Positions 57,914 through 64,000 of a DNA stretch of 64,000 bases are shown piece after piece (position 1 is the first letter of the stretch; the number at the start of each line of letters is the position of its first letter). The notes under the pieces were generated by a model. That model had not been told where the DNA came from and made no database searches. It saw only the letters and a list, made by a program, of their open reading frames with translations. Source of the DNA: Andrena cerasifolii (Eukaryota; Arthropoda; Insecta; Hymenoptera; Andrenidae); assembly GCF_050908995.1 (NCBI RefSeq), contig NC_135126.1, forward strand, positions 2,914,001-2,978,000, given 5' to 3'. A program made the translations under genes and the position numbers.

Positions 57914-58571
57914 GGGGATGATCCAGTCTAGAGCTCATAAAAATGGGTGATATTTAGGAATTAATTAAAGGAAAACTAAAAACGTCTAAAGGCGTATTAA
58001 AGACGTCTTAAACTAAAGAATTTTTTTTGGAATTAATCATTAGAGACGGGACTGGGGAGTCGTTAAAGTCGAGGCGCCAAAAAAATCATCCAAAACGGTG
58101 GAACTTGTACAGTGCCAGATTATTAAAAGGCATGAAAATCCTTAGTGGACATACCATAAAAAAGTTACAAAAAATGACATTTTTTTAGAAAAGAACGACA
58201 CTTGAAGTTTGAAATCAGTTTTCCCCCATATTTTTCGTCCTTTCAAGGATTTTAAAAATTACAAATTTTCAATTTCTTTAAAATGTTAGTGGTTCCTCCA
58301 CTACACCGAACTACATTCTTCAAAATAAAAAAAGTTTCAGTCGAATCGGATAATAACTTTTCGGGATATTGATTCCACCGATTTTAAGAACACTGTTTCT
58401 AGAAAAACGCGTTTAAAGTTTTAAGTAAACTCCGAGTGGCCGGGTGTTAATGCCTTTAACTTTAGGAACTTTTCTAACTTCGCAAAATCACTTTAAACAC
58501 GCATTCTTAAAAGTTTGAACATTCGAAAAATGAAATAAAAAAAAAATCGATTTTTAGACCGGAACCTCCCC
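57914..58571 (+). mobile_element. TTAA element, 658 bp (pair with 4988)
   Basis: The right end is CCGGAACCTCCCC|TTAA (TTAA at 58572-58575). The left end GGGGATGATCCAGTC follows TTAC, a one-base decay of TTAA. The internal motif AGAAAAACGCGTTTAAAGTT near 58400 matches the element at 4988. Non-coding; intronic in the proposed PDZ gene. Confidence 0.6.
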
Positions 58572-59319
58572 TTAACCCTAATTTCTACTTCAACCCCATG
58601 CAAAAGAATTACACTTATCTGCTGTATAATCTCTACCTACATCTTCCTCCTAAAAAAGAAAATACCTCTCCCTTACAAAAACATTCTTCTCCCCCATTAC
58701 ATCATCGATTACGTGAATCTACTAAACAATCTCATTTCACAATCCTCACTTAAATCTTCCCCCTAAAAAAAAAGCACCTTTCCCCATTTAATCCTAATTT
58801 CCATCCCGACTCCGGCCGCGAACTCGATAACTACGTGTCGCCCTAACGAGGCCATATCGCAACCCGGTAGTCTGTCTGCGGTGCGTGCGTTATCGCAAAA
58901 CACGTGTACCCGATACCTGAGCGGCCTGACAATCGTTGGCGATCGTATAGGAGCGAATGGCCCCGGCCCCGTTAACCGGGGCGACACCTCGAAAAAGTAG
59001 TCCCAAAATACGCGGAACCAGCAGCCTGGCGTCTCTGTTGCTCAGCTTCATCCGCGGCCGTTCCTGGGGGCGACCATATGTCGACCACGGTCGCGGATGC
59101 CGCCGGGTGGTTTTTCGTAGCACCACGATGGCCCGGTATCTCTTCCACCGGCCTCTTCTTCTGCTTCTTTATTGGAACGCGAGCAGCTGAAGATCCGGGG
59201 GCTCTGGATTCCGGGAAACGGTTCGTTTCTCTCGGTGTCTCTTAGCTGTACTTCGCTTTTAAACAGCGAGCAAGTAGGCGGCTCCCTTGTAATCAGGCTT
59301 TTAATGCAGAATTTCCAGC

Positions 59320-59557
59320 CCACTAGGAATTTTATTTCAGGGTTCCACTAGCATCGCAGCTAACTTCCTCAGGGGTCAAATGACACGCTGATACTATATC
59401 TTGTGTCTGGTAATTCGAAGCTGCTCGGAATTCTTCAGCTGAGCAATTAAAAAGAGCTGTGATTGGGTGATCAATGATCCGTGACCTGAGTGCGATCAAT
59501 AGATATAGGAGGCTGAGCTGCAATGCTAGCGAAAAGTCGGGGTAAAATTCCTAGTGG
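59320..59557. mobile_element. Short TIR element, 238 bp
   Basis: CCACTAGGAATTTTA at the left and TAAAATTCCTAGTGG at the right are exact inverse copies. Inside them CTAGCATCGCAGCT and AGCTGCAATGCTAG also pair. No target duplication was identified. Non-coding, in the last part of the 12.2 kb intron. Confidence 0.55.
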
Positions 59558-60077
59558 ACACGGCTTACACCCGGAAGCCTCAATCGGTAATAACTGTAGG
59601 CTTCTAATTGGAATTCTGGCGTCTTGATGGAGATCAAGGAGCAAGGGATTTAATCGTTGTTTATGGGATGTAGAAAATGAAGGTATTGCGTTGGAAGGAA
59701 TGGAAGATTGAGGATGATATGAATTTGTATAGGTTGTTGAAGAAATGCGGTGGTTACACTTTGGGTGATTGCTTTAGTGTGTCTTGTGGGGGATAGTTGA
59801 TCCTATGAAATGGTAATTGGAGTATTATAATTGGCACTAATAGGTCGTATCTTTTGTACATGATTTTACTTAGAAATTAGGGTTAGTTTTATGACGTTGA
59901 GGTACCACAGAGATTAAAGTTATCTAGGCTATCGATAAATGATACAAATTGGGAAGTGGAAGCGTTTAATTCTTTTCGTAATCAGTCTCAAGGAGTACAC
60001 AAATTTTAAAAACCATAGATGATTCCTCTGTACACAATGTGACGTCCTTCTGTAAGGCACTACTGCCACTGTTTCAG

Positions 60078-61908
60078 GCTCCAGTTTCGGAGTTTGGGGG
60101 CGCAGGATGAGCAAGAAGATAGACTCGTTCCGTCGGGCTGGTTCCCGCGAAACGATCTGCTCCATTTCCGAGAGGCCCGACAGCGGGGGCAACAACAACA
60201 ATGTCCCATCGAAAATGGACAAATCACTGCCAGACACGAAGCTGGACTCTAAAGCGGAAAAGAGAGTACCGGGAACGTTTCAAAGGTCACCGTCCCCCTT
60301 CAAGTCCTTCTTCATCCGTATGGGTTCCACGGGGATGTTAAATTCGGCGAGGGGCAACAGGCGTTCGCAAAACAACGACGATAGACTGAAGACATGCGAA
60401 AAAGAAAATCTGTTCAGAAGCTGCAGCACCAGCCAGCTGAACACCAGCCCGACCTACGTAAAGGGCGACGATCCGTCCGAAGGAATCGATCTTCAGATCT
60501 CCAGTCGCAAGGACAAGACAGTGTCCTGCGACGATCTAGCCGGTCGTCAGAACGACGATGTATTCGACGACCATATTAGCGAGGCGTCCGCATCATTGTA
60601 CCCCCTGGGGAACCCTTCGATGACGAGCTTCAGTTCCTGCGACTTCAGGCAGTCGCGAAACGAATCCCCGATGAGGAAGAGCAGCAGCTGCGACTTCAAG
60701 GAGGCAAAGAAGTCCAGCTTCCCATACGCGTTCCTCAGATCGAAACTCTCCGTCCTACCGGAGGAACGTCACAGCACGTTCGCGTCCAAGGACGAGCGAC
60801 TGTTCAAGACCGCCTCCGAGGAGCACTTCCCCGCGCTGAAGATAGAGGACACGTACACCGGCACGACCACGCTGGGACGACGGCGTGTCAGGAACGGCGG
60901 CCTAGCTAGAGGCGGAGGGAACAAGTGTCAGGAGCCCTCCACCCCGAAGTCTGGCCGGAACTCGTACACGGAGTTCCGCAGGAGCTCGAGCAGGTGCGAG
61001 CAGGACAGGTACAGCTTAAACCCTGGTCACCTGGAGAGGATCGAGGACAACTTCCAGCAGGAGGACAATGGATGCTACAGCTCGTACGACAGCAGCCCTA
61101 TGTCGCTAAGAGGGAACAACAGTGTTCAGCATCCTGACGCCAGCCAGGATAGAGTGGACTTTGCGGGAAGGATGAACGAGTCCAGGTTCTCAGAGACGTC
61201 TTCGTTGAACGTGGACCTCGACATGGTGGCCACGCTGAGGAACCACAGAAGGAACTCTGCGCCCAGTGGCGAGCAGAGGCTCTCCTCCCATTACGTGAGC
61301 TCGAACGAGTCGGGGTACGATAGTGACGGGCCCAGGGGGGAGTCTGCTGCTGCTTCGGAGAACGAGGGTGTGAGTTTAAAGTGCACGGACAGCTCGGATA
61401 CCAGCAGCGTGGTGGATTCTGAGCTAGAGAAGCCCATCAGGAGTTCCACTCCTAGCGAGTGCCAGGAACAGGAGGCCAGCCACGAGCCCAGGACGAGGAA
61501 GAACTCTGAAACGGAGACCGCCAGATCTGGGAATCATGAACTGAACGATGGAATTGACGGGCTCAGGTGGCACCAGAGTAACTCTGGCAGAATGCTGCCC
61601 AGTATCCATCAAACGTACGACGATGCAGCGATGAACTCCCAGTTCCCAGTCTGTGGGAACGGAATGACCGCTCTGCAGAACTCTACCAAGTCCGTGGATA
61701 TCTCGCCGCATCGTATGAGACTACAACAGGACAAGACGCGGTTCCTCAGCGATATTATTCAGCCACCGAAGAGGGTCAGGCGGTGCCGGGTGGTGCAGCT
61801 TCATAAGAGGGACCCTAAGGAGAACTTGGGTATTCGACTGGCGCAACAACGCTTGGGGGAGCTTCGGTATATCGTTGTGCAGTTGGAGAGCGATGGGATA
61901 GCTCACAG
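60078..61908 (+). CDS. bbg: Large coding exon: disordered region and first half of PDZ domain 1
   Basis: A 1.8 kb open exon starts after CTGTTTCAG and ends at a CACAG|GTATGT donor. Numbered from the ATG at 47581 it covers residues 105-714. Residues to about 670 are Ser-, Asn- and charge-rich with no folded domain; the motif SSCDF occurs twice (SFSSCDF, KSSSCDF), and clusters such as RRSSSR and RKNSETE look like basophilic kinase sites. From about residue 675 a PDZ domain begins (CRVVQLHKRDPKENLGIRL, with the carboxylate-binding loop as NLGIRL). It continues to GIAH and splits an Arg codon at the donor; the next exon supplies the missing base. PDZ proteins of this kind are scaffolds at cell junctions or the cortex. 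An internal ATG at 60107 could start a shorter isoform. The bbg symbol is a family inference from the second PDZ domain, not a database match. Confidence 0.86.
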
Positions 61909-62596
61909 GTATGTTTTGATGTGTGAATAGGGGGATAATTAATTTCGAGAGTATTAATGTAATATCGTTAGGTCTATCTGGAACTAGATCATTGGGTGCA
62001 TCTCTTTGAAGTGTCATTTACCTAGATTTCAACCCTTGCGATATGATAATGGCAGCAAAATTGTATTTAAATACCAATTGGTGTATTAAACACGAACAAG
62101 TAATTTTCAAAATCCTTATTGTTAGAATTGTCTTTGAAAAGGAATTCCAATACCTTTTTTAACCCTTAACTGGTATACTGTTTTTGGCAAACGTGACTGG
62201 TATACTGGGGTCGTGGCAGACCCCAAATAAAAAAGGACATAGAAATTTGTAAAGTCGACACTAGAGCAACCTCTATGAATATTTTGTTCTTAGGTAATGT
62301 GTAAAATAATAGAAACCTAGAAAGTTAAACTATTATTATAAAATTAACTAGAAAAACAGTTTACAAGCTTAGACAACCGAAAATTGTACATCGAACTTTG
62401 GGTGCTTGGGGTCACGAGCGACCCCAGGATACCACTTAAGGGTTAACATTCTCTACGCCGCGACATGAGGCTGCGAAAGAGTTTGCTGGAACAAGTCCAA
62501 CCCAAATTGTAACCAGATTTTAGGGCCACTTAAATTTCAATTTCCCAAAGAAACCCTTCGAGTCTGCAGATAGTTGAGAAGTCGCGATGTTCGCAG
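61909..62596 (+). other. Intron splitting PDZ domain 1
   Basis: A 688 bp intron with GTATGT at the donor and CGCAG at the acceptor, phase 2. It is AT-rich against its GC-rich exons and carries a complete TTAA-flanked MITE at 62163-62442. Retention would add only a few residues (YVLMCE) before a stop, inside PDZ 1. Confidence 0.8.
62163..62442. mobile_element. piggyBac-like MITE inside the PDZ-gene intron
   Basis: A 280 bp element with perfect TTAA duplications on both sides (62159-62162 and 62443-62446). Its ends are inverted repeats, CCCTTAACTGGTATAC against GTGGTAT(C)C..AAGGG read inward. Just inside each end is a GGGGTC..GACCCC palindrome (62209-62226 and 62409-62426). There is no coding capacity. 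TTAA duplication plus CCC/GGG ends is the piggyBac pattern. Its interior differs from the other TTAA-CCCT elements here. Confidence 0.82.
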
Positions 62597-63156
62597 AGAC
62601 GGCAGGCTGAGGCTCGGCGACGAGATCGTGGAGGTAGAGGGCAAGGAGCTGAGGACACTGGAGAGCCTGGAGGAGGTGCAGGACTTTCTGAAATCCTTCA
62701 CGGGTAACAGGATACGTTTAATTACCGCCTACGAGGAAACTGTGCCGCAGGTGTACGTCAGCCCGCCGACATTACCTGGGGAGTTCGAGTACCTGGAGAA
62801 CGCCAAGAACCTTTCGAACCTGTCGTTGATCGACGGTCAAACGAAGCAGGGCGCTCAGTCGGAGAAAACCGGCGCGGCCACCGAGGAAAGTATACAGTCG
62901 ACGAAGAGGCCTGACTTTCTGCCGCTTTCCTGCTTGTCCAAGGAACGAAAGGGCGCAGAAAGCAGCCTGGAATCGACGGCGGAGACGCAGCATTACCTAA
63001 CGAGGCACATCGCCAAATTCGAGAAGGGCTACGGGAAGCCCAGCCTTGGCTTCAGTGTCGTGGGTGGCAGGGACAGTCCTCGGGGTGAGATGGGGATTTT
63101 CGTCAGGAGAGTCTTCCCTGGTGGCCAGGCTGACGTCTCGAAGTCGCTGTTCCAAG
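62597..63156 (+). CDS. bbg: Coding exon: end of PDZ domain 1, linker, start of PDZ domain 2
   Basis: The exon starts after TTCGCAG with A, completing the split Arg codon, and reads R-DGRLRLGDEIVEVEG, the expected second half of a PDZ domain (GDEI..VEG strand-turn; domain about residues 675-762). The phase match and domain continuity fix this acceptor despite its weak pyrimidine tract. A linker of about 90 residues follows, rich in Ser, Lys and Glu. From about residue 851 a second PDZ domain starts, with SLGFSVVGGRDSPRG as its binding loop and MGIFVRRVFPGGQAD after it. This resembles the IL16/PDZD2-type PDZ, whose insect counterpart is big bang. The exon ends at TTCCAAG|GTGAAG in phase 1, so PDZ 2 is cut and must continue in an exon beyond the window. 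Nothing from 63157 to 64000 encodes the expected L..GDEIL..NG segment. Confidence 0.85.
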
Positions 63157-64000
63157 GTGAAGCAAATGCATTTTCATTTCATTTTTATTCGTACCACGTT
63201 TAACCTTTACAGTTCAATTGGTAGTATCAAATGGGCAGACAAAGAACTTAATTTTATAAAAGATAATTTTATAAACTGATGCGCGGGTAGCTCCACATAG
63301 ATCAGAACCTCCCTCGCGTTAAAATAAAGTTAAAGTTAATCTAGGATAAAACTACGGAGAATCACAATACAATACACTTTGAAGAATTTAGCAAATTCTA
63401 CAGAAAACTGAGATTTCAAACCTGAAATCAATGCTCGATATTCGACTGCAGATGATCTCGGTAGGCTCCCATCAAGAGCTGAGAGCAGCTCCTTTTACAG
63501 GCTTACGTGTATCTAGGACGTAATCCCTGGCGTCACCGTTCCGTTCTTAACGTGACGCAATCCGTCGCGAATTCCTTGCCTGGATCGTGCAAGGATCTCG
63601 TCCCATCGGCATAGTTGGCTGTTTCAGGATCAGAGAGTGTCCGCAGGGCCGCGAACACGCGCGGAGGGCGTCGATGCGTCACGTACGCGTCGCCGTCGCT
63701 CGTGCATTCACGCGGTGGACGCCTCGTACACATCTCGAATCTTTAATCCGACACCTAACGCCGCGTGCATTTCTAAACAGCCAGGCCATCTCGCGACCCT
63801 TCTGCCTCCATTCGTTCGCTTCGTTTTCTCGCCTTCCTCTCTCCTTTACTTCTTTTCTTTTTTTTATCTTTCGCTTCCTCTCCCCGCCCCCCTCCGCAGC
63901 TTTTGTAACAGCTCGCATGCCACTGGACGACGCTTGCCAACTTGTCAGCTTTGTCAGCGCGATCTTTTCTAACGTTCGCTGGCTACCTTTGCCAGAGGCC
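63157..64000 (+). other. Start of the intron after PDZ domain 2 exon
   Basis: Begins GTGAAG directly after the exon. A GC-rich, then CT-rich stretch at 63430-63960 shows no continuation of PDZ domain 2, so the next coding exon lies outside the window. Confidence 0.6.

Larger units (their letters stand above)
47894..60077 (+). other. 12.2 kb intron of the PDZ gene with transposon insertions
   Basis: The interval between the two phase-compatible exons. It holds a truncated TTAA-type element, a degenerate tandem repeat, a 680 bp TIR element, a large fold-back, a Tc1-like MITE, a TA-type MITE, a TTAA element and a short TIR element, each listed separately. GC-rich islands at 49700-50120, 52400-52850, 54700-55200, 56750-57300 and 58780-59300 contain no convincing exon. 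They could hold alternative promoters or enhancers; that is speculation. The intron call depends on both exons belonging to one transcript. Confidence 0.55.

Noticed and set aside
1..64000. tRNA, snRNA, rRNA and well-known microRNA sequences
   Set aside because: No TPsiC-box/D-box arrangement or familiar mature microRNA sequence was found by reading both strands; a tRNAscan or Rfam search would be decisive.

Overview
The window reads as insect nuclear DNA, possibly hymenopteran. It is AT-rich with scattered CpG- and GC-rich islands and very long introns, and it carries a dense population of short non-autonomous DNA transposons with classic insect termini. No RNA gene, operon or CRISPR array was found. 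The species call is inference from composition and repeat types.

One gene is well supported, on the + strand in the last third. Three coding exons (47573-47893, 60078-61908, 62597-63156) join in frame across a 12.2 kb intron and a 688 bp intron. They encode at least 901 residues: a long Ser-rich, probably disordered N-terminal part, a complete PDZ domain split by the second intron, and the first half of a second PDZ domain that runs off the window. The second PDZ domain has the sequence style of the IL16/PDZD2 group, whose fly relative is big bang (bbg). Promoter, 5' UTR and C-terminal exons are not identified. Three further short exon candidates (2235-2352 minus, 12145-12234 plus, 18097-18176 plus) have good splice signals but no recognised homology.

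The rest is gene-poor and repeat-rich, and target-site duplications and nesting let much of its history be read directly. (1) Elements flanked by TTAA and starting CCCT (piggyBac-like): three 435-436 bp copies of one family plus two other families, all with a GGGT..ACCC palindrome just inside each end. (2) Elements flanked by TTAA and starting GGGG: two large fold-backs and a related pair of 655 and 658 bp. (3) TA-flanked elements with GGGTAGACCGGGG-type ends, two of which carry decayed pogo-type transposase C-termini; one is an interlocked composite of two palindromic elements. (4) Elements with CAAGG ends and three-base TAA/TTA duplications (PIF/Harbinger-like), two of them broken by later insertions. 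(5) Two hAT elements with perfect 8 bp duplications. (6) A Tc1-like MITE, a Helitron end-pair, palindromic MITEs and a near-perfect 184 bp hairpin.

Most of the remaining sequence is ordinary intergenic or intronic DNA. The GC-rich islands contain chance open frames on both strands but no recognisable protein.
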